Shown here in pieces: positions 25,901 through 36,874 of a DNA stretch of 64,000 bases. How positions within the stretch are numbered: the first letter of the stretch is position 1; each line of letters starts with the position of its first letter. The position numbers were made by a program, and so were the translations under genes. The notes beneath the pieces were generated by a model. That model ran no database searches. It worked only from the letters and a program-made list of their open reading frames with translations, and had not been told where the DNA came from. The DNA comes from Macrotrachela quadricornifera (taxonomy: Eukaryota > Rotifera > Eurotatoria > Philodinida > Philodinidae), in contig JAJEKB010000312.1 in assembly GCA_022393335.1 (NCBI GenBank), forward strand, positions 105,848-169,847. Direction: 5' to 3'.

Positions 25901-28849
25901 ATCATTATCTCAATATGATATTGCTGTTGAAAACGATTATGTTGTTGCAACAAGTGTACCACTTGTATGGAAAGCTGATATGCTTGCAGGATCAAAAGTC
26001 TCACCAGCTAAATCCGAACAACAAGGTCGTGAAAATGTTGATGAAGATCAACAAAGTGAAACACAAGAATCACGTGGCCGACCACAATATGGTTCAAAAG
26101 TATGGTACGAAAAAATGAACTCAAAATTAAACTTAATTTCACAAGAAGCATTAACATTTATGCAATCAGGATTATCAATTGTTACTGATTTCCCATCATT
26201 ACGTGTTCCATCTGATATGCGACGAGCAAACTTAACTAAATTCTTTGGACGATTCCGTAAACAATCTCAATTAGTTGATCTTTCATCATTTGATATTCGT
26301 GATGAAGCTCGTCAATTACTTGAAGAATACCTTGATGAAAGTGATTTATCAATGGTCGTACCACCAGTTATGCTTGAAGAACAAGCTCGTGTTGGCTATT
26401 ACCGTTCAATCTTCTTTAACACCAGCCGTACTGGACCACAAGGTACCGGAAAAGTTGTTCTTCCACAAACCAAACCATATTCAACATGGCTTGCTTCTGG
26501 TTTTTCACTTAATCCAAAGACAGGTTTATCTGTTGCTCAACCAATTCGTCTTCCAACAAATCAAGGTCTTTACATTCTTGGTGACTTCCCTGAACAAGTT
26601 CAAATTGGTGAACATGTTCTTTTAACATGGGGTGTTAACAATTATCTTGGCAAAGATTTAAGCAACATCATGGTACGTATCCGTGCTTCATCTGACTTTG
26701 ATCTTATTGAACCAAATCAATCAGGACGTGTTGTATCAAACAATGGTAAAGATTATACAATTACAATTCCATCACTTAAAACATTAGGTGTTGAAACACG
26801 TAATATTATTCTTGTACCAAAACGTGCTGGTGTTGTTCAAATTGTACTTGAAGTTGAATCTGAATTCGGTGGTGATTATGAAGTTTTAACAGCTTTAGTC
26901 CGTGAATCAGGTATTGAACGTTCACAATATTTAACACGATTCCTTGATTTAACAAGTGAAAAGAAATTTGGTCCATTTGTTGAAAAGATCGCTCAATCAC
27001 CATTCCTTCGTTCAGTTCGAATTGGTGTTACAGGTAAATTTAGATTTTTTTATTTTTTATTTTTAAAAGAAATTATTTCTTTTTTTCTTTTTTTTTAATT
27101 AAAATTTAGGTATTGGCATTGATCGTTTTATTGAACGATACACAACAGAAACAAATTCATTAGTTGGTGTTGATCGTGCTCTTGTTCGTCTCTATCGTTT
27201 ACTTGGTGTTCGTCGTTATCTTAATGAAACCAAACAAGTAGATTCACCAGCTTGGGAAACAATCATGGCAAATCTTTCAATGAACTACCAAAAACTTCAA
27301 CTTTACAGTGATTATGATGGTTCATTTTCATTTATTTCTGATCAAGATGAACAACAATCATCACTTTATTTAACATCACTTGCTTGGGGTGCTTTAGTTT
27401 CACCATTTATGCCAGTTCGTGACAATGTTACACTTAACCGTACATTATCATGGATTTTATCTCAACAACGTGAAGATGGTTCATTTGATGATAATGGTCC
27501 ATGTTTCCATTACCGATTCTGTTCAGGTGAATTCCGTCGTGAATCTTTAACAGCTCTCGTCTTATATTCATTCACACATGATAATGTATCAAACTATGTA
27601 CCAGAATGGATTCATCATAAATTATACAATGGCGAACAAAGTCCAGTTGCACGTGCTCATCGTTATTTACAATCACGTCTTGATGCTGTCAAACCATGTT
27701 TATTAACACAAACATTAGTTGAATTAGCTCTTGTTCAATCACGTTTCACATCTGAACAATTAAAACAAAAAATCTTCCAAAATGTTCGTAGCCGTCAATT
27801 AACTGTTGTACCTGAAGATGGTTCAAAATACTGGAAAATTATTAGCGAAAAATACACAAATGATGATGAAGTATTAGCTAATTCATTATTAGTTTCACTT
27901 TATGCTACATTTGGTGATTACAAGACAACATCAGATATTTCTCGTTGGATTATTGAACAAATTGAAAAACACCCATACTTTGATACAATCTTAGATGCTG
28001 TCTTCCACACTGAAGCTTGGCTTAAGATGGATTGGGTCTTCCGTCAACAATTTGGATTAGATAAAGTTTCAATTGTTGTTGATGTTACAGCTGATAATGG
28101 ACAAAAACAACAATTCAAAATTGATTCATCCAATATGTGGTGGACACAAAAACTCCGATTCACATTACCAGTTAATCAAATCACTTATACAGTTAGCGGT
28201 AACGGTATTGTTGGTGTTTATATTCGACAAGATTATATTGAAAAACAACAACAACAAACAACTGAACCAACATCATTTCAATTAACAAATGAATGGACAC
28301 CAATGCCATGGATGAATGAAATCAAAGCTCGTACATGTGTTACATATTCACCATCACCAAGAGATCAACGATTAGCCAAAGATACATTCAACCGTACAGT
28401 TATTGTTGAAGTTCAACTTCCATCAGGTAAAATAATAAAAAAAAGAAAAGAAAATCCATATTAATTTTAATATTTCTTTTTAAATAGGTATGCGTCTTAA
28501 TCTCCGTCAAATCGGATTCTTCTTAAGCCGTGTTCCACAAGCTCTCTACTTCACTTATTATGAACGTTCCAACACAATCAACTTCTTCCTTAATGTTCCA
28601 TCAACTCTTAATGGCAAACCAATCTGCCTTGACTGGTGTCTTGAACGATTATCATTTGTTGCATCATGGGCACCAATTCAAGTTCGTGCTTATGACTATC
28701 TTCAACAAGATACACAATTGATCCGTCTTATGCCAGTTCAAATTCAACCAAATCTTCTTGGATATTCATTTGTTGAAGCTGTTCACAAGAACCGTCCATC
28801 ACTTGAAGAATTAGCCAAAATGCAAACTCAAAAACAAGCTCGTGTTTAA
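22953..28849 (+). CDS. Alpha-2-macroglobulin/complement-family secreted protein lacking the thioester motif
   Basis: Eight exons, 22953-22958, 23020-23075, 23133-24314, 24378-24444, 24509-25678, 25737-27033, 27110-28426 and 28488-28849, give about 1818 residues. A signal peptide (WSLIILGLVALTSVAIAD) leads into macroglobulin domains (SASTYRPGDDMDIRVVVTNE is the MG2-like start). An acidic, Ser-rich insert covers ~710-820, then a basic QYRRRD site near 877, then the alpha-2-macroglobulin central domain (KPYSTWLASGFSLN). The TED-like helical domain starts at ~1260, and the receptor-binding domain (APIQVRAYDYLQQD) ends the protein. Where the family has GCGEQ, this protein reads NSLVGVDR (~1275), so no thioester can form. 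It cannot bind targets covalently; non-covalent relatives include C5 and insect Mcr. Codons ending in C are commoner than in neighbours. A protease-inhibitor, opsonin or carrier role is inference. Confidence 0.88.
25376..25461 (+). repeat. Tandem 15-bp coding repeat (ERELE units)
   Basis: Units close to gaacgtgaattagaa repeat about six times inside exon 5 of the TEP-like gene. They encode ERELE-type pentamers, a charged, probably helical segment in the insert between macroglobulin domains. The repeat also creates a spurious Ser/Arg-rich open frame on the other strand. Confidence 0.85.
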
Positions 28850-29605
28850 ATGAGCATCCAAAATGACTTGAATGACTCTATTTTTTTTTTCATCTGGTAT
28901 GGAGAAGGAGTACTTTTCCTCATTATATAAATTAACACCTTGTCCTTTTTTTTTTATTTTAATTATCTCCTCTCCAATCTCAATTACATCTTTTTCTCTC
29001 TCATTTTTATTTATTTATTATATTTCATCCGTCCACACCCATTTATTTATGTTTTTTTCATTTATTTTTTGTCTTTGTCTTCGTCTCATATTACATGTGT
29101 TTGTCGTTATGTGTATGTCTGATGTCTAACGTTTACTATGTAATTATAACTATGTAAACTTTATGTGTTGTCCTTGTTTGAGCTTATTTTCTTTATTCCG
29201 TCTTTTCTTTTCTTTATATGGGTGCTGTTAAGACTGGACTATAAAAGGATGATTAAACGATATCCCTCCTTCTCAAATGCATATATGTACTTATAAAAAT
29301 AAAAATTAACATCATGATAAATCTTTATTTTTTTTTCATTTGATCAATTGCTAATAAAAGAGATTATTTTTATTGAATAAACAAAAACAAAAAAACAAGT
29401 AAATAAATAAATTTATTTTAAATGAGATAAAGATTAAAATTAATACGTTTTATTGAATAAAATTGTGCAGTTCATATATTACAACAATGAATTTTATCAA
29501 AACATTTATTAAATAAATCATTTGTTCAGTTTTAATTGGCCCTTTAATAATTGATGGTTATGAAATAATATTATTATCATTATATATTGCATTAGGAATA
29601 AAAGA
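28850..29605. other. 3' flank of TEP-like gene and spacer
   Basis: T-rich sequence with polyadenylation-type motifs near 29300 and 29380. No exon was found. In particular, no GYF-domain exon for the neighbouring minus-strand CD2BP2 gene was seen on the minus strand. Confidence 0.5.
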
Positions 29606-30941
29606 TTATGTATGATTAAGTTTTATTTGAAGTTGTTCATATGTTTCATGATAAATATCATGTTGACCATTAGATACAAATTGATCAGCAAGACCAGTCA
29701 TTTCTTCAAGTAAAAGTTTATTTTTTTTTAATTCATCAAATGTTAATTCAACAGATAATGTAGTGGAAATTTTATTAAGAAGTGGTTTTCGTTGTTTTAT
29801 ACGTTGTTTTGATTTATTACTGAAAGGAAAAAAAAAGTAAAAAAGAAAATTAGTTGTTTTTTGTTTGGTAGAATAAATTTTACTTTGTAGAAGCTAAACT
29901 AAGACGTTTTATCGTATGAATAACAGTTTCATTTGGTTGCATTATTGCAAGTAATGATTTTAAAGCATTGATTTCATTAAATTGAATATCATCATCCTCA
30001 TCATCATTATTATTAATTTTTGATAAATCATTAAAATTTTCTTCAGTTATTTGAGAATTTTTTAATTCATAATTTTTAATATCAGACCAAGCAATATTAT
30101 TAAGCCATACATTATGTAGTTCGTCTCTCTAAAATAATGGATGATTCATAATAAATGAAATACAAAGTTTTTTCTCCTTTTTCAGCATTTCCTAACATAT
30201 AAAACAATCCATTTTAGGTTCATTCGATAAAGAATTTTTCGCTCTAGAAAACTGTTTACTTATTTTTTTCTGTTAAAAAAATATCAAAATGATTAACAGT
30301 TACTCAAACATCCAAATGTAATTTCCTATTATTTTCTTCAAGTATCTATTGAGTTGTATAAGTCTCTGTTTATCATATTCGATGCTAAATATAGAATATT
30401 CATCAACAATAGAAAGAAAACATTTTATTTTATATCTCCAAAATCTTTTCAAGGTTCCTGATAGTATTATTAAGTGCCATGCTTTATAAACGATTTATTA
30501 CTGAATTTAATCCTAAACAAAATGAGATTACATTCAAATCGAACAATAGTAATTTTTTTAAAAATCCTTATATATACATCTTTTTGTTTCCATTGAATAT
30601 ATCTTGTTTCATTATATTGTTCTTCTTCCATTTCTTCATCCATATTAAATGATGGAATTTTAATACTGTTATTATCAAAATTAATTATTGTTTGTTCTTG
30701 TCTAATTTCTAAATAATATAAAAAAATTTAATTATTATTATTATTAGATTTTATTTAATTCACCATTATGTTCATCGTGATTCATAGATTTTGTATTATC
30801 ATATTCTTCATCAATATCTAATGTTGATTTTTCATTATGTAAATATATATTTTCATAGTTATTTATAAATTTCTTTTGTTTTTTAAATATTTCATCTGAT
30901 TCAATATCAATATTAAAAGATATTTTACGTTTTCGTTCCAT
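29606..30941 (-). CDS. CD2BP2: CD2BP2 / U5-52K-like protein without the GYF domain
   Basis: Four minus-strand exons, 30764-30941, 30578-30708, 29884-30128 and 29606-29819, give about 255 residues. The N-terminus MERKRKISFN and the acidic linker match CD2BP2. Then come FNMDEEMEEEQYN, DELHNVWLNNIAWSDIK, SLLAIMQPNETVIHTIKRLS and MTGLADQFVSNGQHDIYHET, each aligning with the vertebrate protein in order. CD2BP2 (yeast Lin1) joins the U5 and tri-snRNP during assembly. The vertebrate protein is about 341 residues and ends in a GYF domain binding proline-rich sequences; here a stop (29606-29608) comes before that domain, and no WxYxW-type sequence is found downstream. Either the domain is lost or this copy is truncated. 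It sits 81 bp behind PHF5A on the same strand. Confidence 0.85.
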
Positions 30942-30947
30942 ATTAAT

Positions 30948-30949
30948 CT
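30948..30949 (-). promoter_or_regulatory. Splice-acceptor-like AG six bases before CD2BP2 start
   Basis: On the minus strand the 81-bp gap to PHF5A ends in tgttctag, then attaat and the ATG. With PHF5A so close upstream, this is what an internal operon trans-splice site would look like. No donor lies in the gap. Inference. Confidence 0.45.
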
Positions 30950-31022
30950 AGAACAATATATATATTTTTTTAATTTTATTTGTTACATAGAGAATATTTA
31001 TAAAAAAAATTCCTTTTTTATC

Positions 31023-31355
31023 TTAACGTTTTTTAAATCCGAATTTTTTTCTTTCATAAAATAAATCTGTTTTTGCACTTCCTAAATTAACAATTTTTGG
31101 ACAACCATCACGATCTTTTTCTGTAATTGTACATTCTCGACAATAATATGCATCTGAACAACCAGGACCACCACATATAACACAACGACCTTGATATGAA
31201 CCATAATTACATTCATCACATATTCGTACAAGTGTTGTTGGACGAACATATGAATCACAAATAACACAACGACCATCACATTTTTCACATAATCGACCGA
31301 TAGCAACACCAGCTTGTTTACGACAAAATATTAAATCTGGATGATGTTTTGCCAT
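31023..31355 (-). CDS. PHF5A: PHF5A / SF3b14b, U2 snRNP splicing factor
   Basis: One intronless frame of 110 residues, the usual length for the family, nearly identical to animal PHF5A from end to end ([20 protein letters not shown] to the basic [10 protein letters not shown] end). The CxxC pairs that form its zinc knot are all present. PHF5A is a core SF3b subunit that helps position the U2 snRNP on the branch point and forms part of the SF3B1 pocket. One position differs from the version I know: an extra Cys in [11 protein letters not shown]. The gene is the probable upstream member of a two-gene unit with CD2BP2, also a spliceosome factor. Confidence 0.97.
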   Translation of the reverse strand: MAKHHPDLIFCRKQAGVAIGRLCEKCDGRCVICDSYVRPTTLVRICDECNYGSYQGRCVICGGPGCSDAYYCRECTITEKDRDGCPKIVNLGSAKTDLFYERKKFGFKKR

Positions 31356-32212
31356 TTTTAATTATCGAAATTTTCTTCGATATCTTTTTGACATTATTTT
31401 TTTTCTAATAGAAGGAATGAATATTATTCTAACCAATTATTCTTTTTAGTTAGTGCTGTCATCTATTTCTAAATCTTCTTTTTTTAATTACATTTTATAG
31501 CTATATGTAGATTATAGAATCGAAATAACTTTCTTGAATGAATACAATACGTCTAATTATTTGTATAAAAACGTTTTTAGTCAAAATAATAACTGTTTGA
31601 TCTTTAGATATTATTTATTATGAATTACTATTAAATTTGCTGAATATTTTCAATCTATTATTCTTAATACATAAGAAAAAATTTATTTTAAAAAATTCAT
31701 AAATTTGTTTCAATTATTCAAAATCTTATTTACAGTTTAGATATATATTAAACAAAGAATATGTATAAAATATTAGATTAATCTTAAGTGTGAATATAAA
31801 AGGATAGCGATATGCCTCCTGTTGTTGTTGTTGTTTATCTAATTGAGCAATGCTATTGAGTTATGTATGCAATAAAGAAATAACCCCTCTGGGTTCAGTT
31901 TGTTTGTCTCTTCGATAAGCCATTTTGTTCTATACCGATACTAAAGAAAAGTATGTCATTAGATAGACAACATCAATTTCACACTATTTACATTTGTTTC
32001 TTTTTGTCGTTCATAGAACAATTTCTTTTCTTTTTGCTCATTATTTTAGTAAATATTTTTTTCAAAACGAATGTAACTAATTGATATGAAATTTTTATAT
32101 TTATCCTTTTTTATTTCTTATTATTGATGAATATCAAACATAGATAATTTACTTATTTTTATTTTACACAAAAATTCTAGACAATATTAAGAATAAAATC
32201 ATTCAAATTATT
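31356..32212. other. Spacer between the forkhead gene and PHF5A
   Basis: No exon seen. It should hold the PHF5A promoter (minus strand) and the 3' end of the forkhead gene. Confidence 0.4.
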
Positions 32213-33242
32213 TTAATTATCAAAACTTATTGATTCATTTGAACTTGTATATGATGAAGTCATAGAATGATAATATGTTGGATAATAAGATGTAGAATAT
32301 GGATCATATGAAGGATAAACTATTGGTGTTGAAGATGATAAATCCACATTTTGTAATATTGGTGAAGTTATTGATTGAGTTTCAATTGAAGTATTTGGAC
32401 TTGAATACATTATTGGATATGATGAAGAAGGTGAAGAACATGTGTAATATGGATTAGTAGAAGGAACATAATAGGGCGATACCGATTGATATCCATAAGA
32501 TGAATGATAGACGGATGAAGGTTGCATATGTAACTGATACATTCGTTGACGATAACAACGACGTCGAATACGTCCTTGTTTGAAATCTTGTTCGGCTAAT
32601 TCATGAATACGCCAATCTAATTAAATATGTATAAGAAAATCGAATCGAATTTATAATGATTACTTACAATATCCTTTACCATTTGTACCACGTTCTGCTT
32701 TAATAAAACAATCATTTAATGATAAATTATGTCTTACACTATTCTTCCATGATTTATTAACATCTTCAGCAAAATATCGATATCTTTATAAAAGAAATTT
32801 TAGAAAGCAAAAAAACAAAAATTTCAACATACTTTCGTTGAAAATAGTTATAAATTTCATATAGTTGCATCATATGATTAGGTGCTTTTAAAATTGCTTC
32901 AGCAATTATTTCTAAATATGATTGTTTAGGCTTTTTAGGTCTATTATTATTATCTATAAATTAAAGATATTTAATTAATAAAGAAAACTAAATATTTTGT
33001 TTTTTATTTACCTAATTGATTTTCTTGAGTATTTAAATCTTCTTCGATTGAACCATTTTCATCTGAAAGACCTTCATCAACAATACTTGAATCATGATAG
33101 GAATATTTATTCATAGGTAATTCATATTTCGAATTTGTTTGATAATAAACTATAACAGATAATCGTTGAATAAAATCCCATAATGAATGTTAACTAATAA
33201 ATAAAAATAAATTTTCTTACCATTATCACAATTGAATTGCAT
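32213..33242 (-). CDS. Forkhead transcription factor, possibly FoxQ2-like
   Basis: Five minus-strand exons, 33221-33242, 33012-33149, 32833-32953, 32668-32783 and 32213-32616, give about 266 residues. Residues ~57-145 are a forkhead DNA-binding domain: [18 protein letters not shown] (helix 1), then [20 protein letters not shown] (recognition helix 3) and [12 protein letters not shown] (wing). The recognition helix is intact, whereas the first motif is altered from the usual KPPYSYI to KPKQSYL. The [18 protein letters not shown] pattern with a basic run after it is closest, to my eye, to FoxQ2, but subfamily needs a tree. The tail is Ser/Tyr/Pro-rich and could be an activation region. An acceptor-like tttag lies about 20 bases before the ATG. 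Confidence 0.85.
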
Positions 33243-34135
33243 TTTCAATATAGAAAACAACTAAACAAAGATCAAAATGAAATAATGTGTATGTTATGCT
33301 TTTTCTATATTTAAATATAAACAAACAATTAACAAGAGAAAAAAAAATGAGTTTTCGTCATTTAGAAATAAAAAAGAAAAATTCATCGGAACCAATCATA
33401 TTTGAATATATTTTCTTTTCTCTGTATGTACAATTAAAATCTATAGCCAATTAATCGTCAACTAATGAAATAAGCTCGTTTTATAAATGAGATTTTTTTA
33501 TTCTAATAAAAATAGATAACCAATATATATTAATTCTTTACAGAAGTGAAATGTTTCTCAGTTCGATTCAGAAATTGAGAAGAAAGTTTGTTTTTTCGGT
33601 GAACATTAATTTGAGAATAACACTTCTGTTTTTTTTTTCTACGTGAAAAATTGTTATCTTGAGAAAACTTATCATAAGGTTATACATAGTTGCCAATTGA
33701 GTAACAGCATCTTTTATATGACTTGAAATAGATATTTAAAAAATTGTTAATTGTATTGTAAAATGAAGATTTCTAGTGATCTGATTATAATATTACGTTT
33801 TTTTTATTCATATTCACACTTTACTGATCGATATCAATAGTGAAACGTGTGGTGAAAAAGCTCAAATCAAAAGATAATATTAAATTTAATTTTCATTCGA
33901 TGATTTCTTTTTAAAGTATTAAGATTAATGAGTTTAATATAAAGAATTAGCGATGAAAGCACATGCACACGTTTTTTAAGTAAAAGCTATTAAAAAGTAT
34001 TTTATTTGTATGGATCTTTGCAATCATTCAAAGAGAACAAAAATTAAATATATGATCTAGTTTTGTTTGTCGACTGTTTTTTTCTTAGTTCTTTATTACT
34101 GAATTGACCAAGCACTACTGTTTCTATTGTATATA
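33243..34135. other. Upstream flank of the forkhead gene
   Basis: AT-rich with no exon or clear structured RNA seen; probably forkhead promoter DNA. Confidence 0.35.
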
Positions 34136-34444
34136 ATATAATGATAATAATAACGTCTCGTAGGCTTATCGCCCATTGGGGATGGTTACGATTATTATTA
34201 CTAGTTTCCACGTGCAGCCGAGTACTATCGTCTTTTCTTTTTACATACGGTGATATCTATCCTCTCTTTCGTCCAACATACTGACTAAAGATGTAGTCAG
34301 TACGAATGACTCATATGAGATGAATCATTGGCGACAACTTAGTCGTTAGTGTTTATCCAGGGTCATTCCATGGATGATATTATTGAAGTTTGAACACAGT
34401 ACCTTTTGAGTGCGTGCCAAGCAACGTAATCACTCAACCATAGC
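34136..34444 (-). mobile_element. tRNA-derived SINE-like repeat, copy 1
   Basis: About 309 bp, the reverse complement of 39224-39534 with most bases shared. Read on the minus strand it starts with an A-box-like tggttgagtgatta and has a B-box-like gtgttcaaactt some 40 bases on, the layout of an RNA polymerase III tRNA promoter. It then has a unique body with a short palindrome (34278-34303) and ends in a TTA-rich tail. A tRNA-like head, unrelated body and simple tail define tRNA-derived SINEs. Target-site duplications were not identified. Confidence 0.7.
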
Positions 34445-35381
34445 GACTGTTTCTACTGTGTATGCTAAAAATGTCTGCAAATATTTATTATCAGTTGTTG
34501 TTCTTAGTGTGAATTATTTTACTTACGAACTTTATTTTAATATAGTAAATAACAAAGTTTAGAGAATAAAAAGTTCACTAAAGAAACATTGGATGTTTAT
34601 TTTATGCAATATACGTTCACATTTGCGTTATTAGAAAGGAAATTTCTGGACTTACCATTAAGTCTATCATAATATGCATACATTCCATGTGTAGTAACAT
34701 ATTTACGACACATATTATTATTTTTTCCGGTAATAATGAACGAAACTTCGGTATAGTTTTCTTTCATAACAAAATATAATTTTCACTGTTGAGGATTTAC
34801 GTTTCATTGATCAATTAGATGAAAAAAATGAACAAATGAATAGTCATTATGATAATTAATTTATTGTCAAAAGAAAATTTCAATAAATATGTGAGTAAAT
34901 GGCAAAAAGAAAAATTACAATAAACAAGATCAAATATCAAGAAAGGAAAGAGAGATAATTCTTTAACTATTGATTAATGTTGAAAATATCCCAATTATGT
35001 TGCGTTCAAGAATGCTGGAATATTAATATTATCTTTATTATCATGCGACCACAATTTCATCAAACATTTTGCCTTATCACTTTATCTTCGCAATGTCTTG
35101 AAATTGATGCTTTCATGTTCAAAAATTTCAACTTTTCAATTAAACAAAGGAAAATAAATCCACTGAAAGTAAATTGTACAAACTGACAATTCTTATTCAG
35201 TGTAGATGAAATCAATAGATAGGTATTCCTTACATTGTGCTTAGTTAAGAAAAAAAACAAATCTAAAGTCTCTTCAATGTTTAATTTATAAATAAAATAA
35301 ATTTCAACAGTTTTTTCAAAGTCTTTTATAGGCTAAGCTACTTACAACTTACAGACAAATGTGCACATAGACTTATATTTA
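34445..35381. other. Spacer between SINE copy 1 and the FAD monooxygenase
   Basis: No gene seen. Two overlapping short open frames near 34977-35260 show no family resemblance. Confidence 0.35.
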
Positions 35382-36641
35382 TTACATGTTTTTCATTGGT
35401 TTCATTGGAATGGGACATTTTCCATAAAATTCTTTTTCCATCATCTTTAAGAATCGATCAGATTGTAACATTGATGGACCTAAGCGTCGTAATATGGAGG
35501 ATACAATAGGATTTTGTGAGTGTAAGATCAAGCCAACATATCGTGCAGAATCAACAACACGCTTTGTTCGATTAAAACGTTGATTATAATATTCTTGAAA
35601 TGATGGTTCAATTTCAAAGTGATACTTTTCTAAACATTTTGCAAGTGATATGGCATCTTCAATAGCCATATTAGCCCCTTGACCGACATAGGGTAATGTT
35701 GCATGACATGAATCACCTAATAAACAGATTCGACCACAATGCCATGTATCTTTACGATGTTGACGGTAATATAATCCGAAATGTAGCAAACGTTTTTGAT
35801 TAGTTGCGGCTGCACATTCATGAATTGGGTGTGATTTAGGAAATCTTTTTAATATATTATCTAATTCTCGTTTATTATTTATTTGTGTCCATTCGACATC
35901 ACCGCTTGCAGATGGAGGTACATCAGATGGATAGGTAGCACCCCACATCATTTCTCCTTTATGACCAAGTCGATAGGCAAGAAATTCACCACGATCAATG
36001 TATTGTGTCATTGTGTTCTTAGCTCGGACTGATGGATTAATAGATGTTTGTTCATCAATATTATCTATTACACCATAGAATATATTTTCTTTTGTATAGA
36101 TTGGTGGAGGTGTTTGTGGAAATATTTTATTAACAACGGTTGAATGAATGCCATCAGCTCCAACGACCATATCCACCCGAATTGATTTTTTCTGTTTTCC
36201 ATTTTCAAAATAAACTGTAACACCATCAGAATCTTGTATAATATCGATAACATTGTGATTATAATGTAAATTACCACTTTCTTCTATAGGTTCTTTCAAT
36301 ATATCAACAAGTTGTGCACGAACCGTGCCTCCAAATGAGAAACCAAAACGTTTACCATAATCGGCAGGTCTATTTGTAGTACTAATCACATCGCCATTAC
36401 CGTTAATAATTTGCCATGTAAGAAGAGGATGGATGATTTCTTCAACTTTTTCTTTGAAGCCAATATGTGCGAGTATTGCTTGTCCATTTGGTTGAAGACC
36501 AAAACCTGCTCCGACTGTTGGAATAAAATAAGGTGAACGCTCATATAATGAAACAGTCATTCCTGCACGCTTTAAAGTATTGGCTGCTGTCAAACCACCA
36601 ATTCCTCCGCCAATAATTGCCACAGAACGAGCTATGGCCAT
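35382..36641 (-). CDS. Intronless FAD-dependent aromatic-hydroxylase-type monooxygenase
   Basis: One uninterrupted frame of 419 residues. The N-terminal Rossmann motif GGGIGGLTAANTLKRAG binds ADP of FAD. The DG motif is VVGADGIHSTV (~160-170). The GD motif, CLLGDSCHATLPYVGQGANM, follows at ~310-330 with the usual proline and alanine-rich helix. This motif order marks group A flavin monooxygenases (salicylate/p-hydroxybenzoate hydroxylase, UbiH-type), which use NAD(P)H and O2 to hydroxylate small, often aromatic substrates; the substrate is unknown. No signal peptide is evident. It lacks introns, unlike nearly every neighbour, and lies between two inverted SINE-like copies in repeat-rich DNA, so an acquired or retroposed origin is plausible. 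Base composition looks a little less AT-rich than surrounding DNA, as for any gene here. Confidence 0.92.
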   Translation of the reverse strand: MAIARSVAIIGGGIGGLTAANTLKRAGMTVSLYERSPYFIPTVGAGFGLQPNGQAILAHIGFKEKVEEIIHPLLTWQIINGNGDVISTTNRPADYGKRFGFSFGGTVRAQLVDILKEPIEESGNLHYNHNVIDIIQDSDGVTVYFENGKQKKSIRVDMVVGADGIHSTVVNKIFPQTPPPIYTKENIFYGVIDNIDEQTSINPSVRAKNTMTQYIDRGEFLAYRLGHKGEMMWGATYPSDVPPSASGDVEWTQINNKRELDNILKRFPKSHPIHECAAATNQKRLLHFGLYYRQHRKDTWHCGRICLLGDSCHATLPYVGQGANMAIEDAISLAKCLEKYHFEIEPSFQEYYNQRFNRTKRVVDSARYVGLILHSQNPIVSSILRRLGPSMLQSDRFLKMMEKEFYGKCPIPMKPMKNM

Positions 36642-36874
36642 TATGTTAAGTACTTTTGAATAATGATTATAAAAATATATCAGATTATGTAACTATTTAT
36701 GATTCATCTTATATCTAAATAGTATCTGAAATAAACAAGAAATTTTCATATAGTATTTTCATGCCAAAAATAATGCATAATTTTATTATAGAAATTGAGA
36801 TAAATTGTAAAAATTTGGATTTGAGTCCATTCGATTCAAACGTATAAAAACGTAGAAGTTAATTTTTGATTCGA

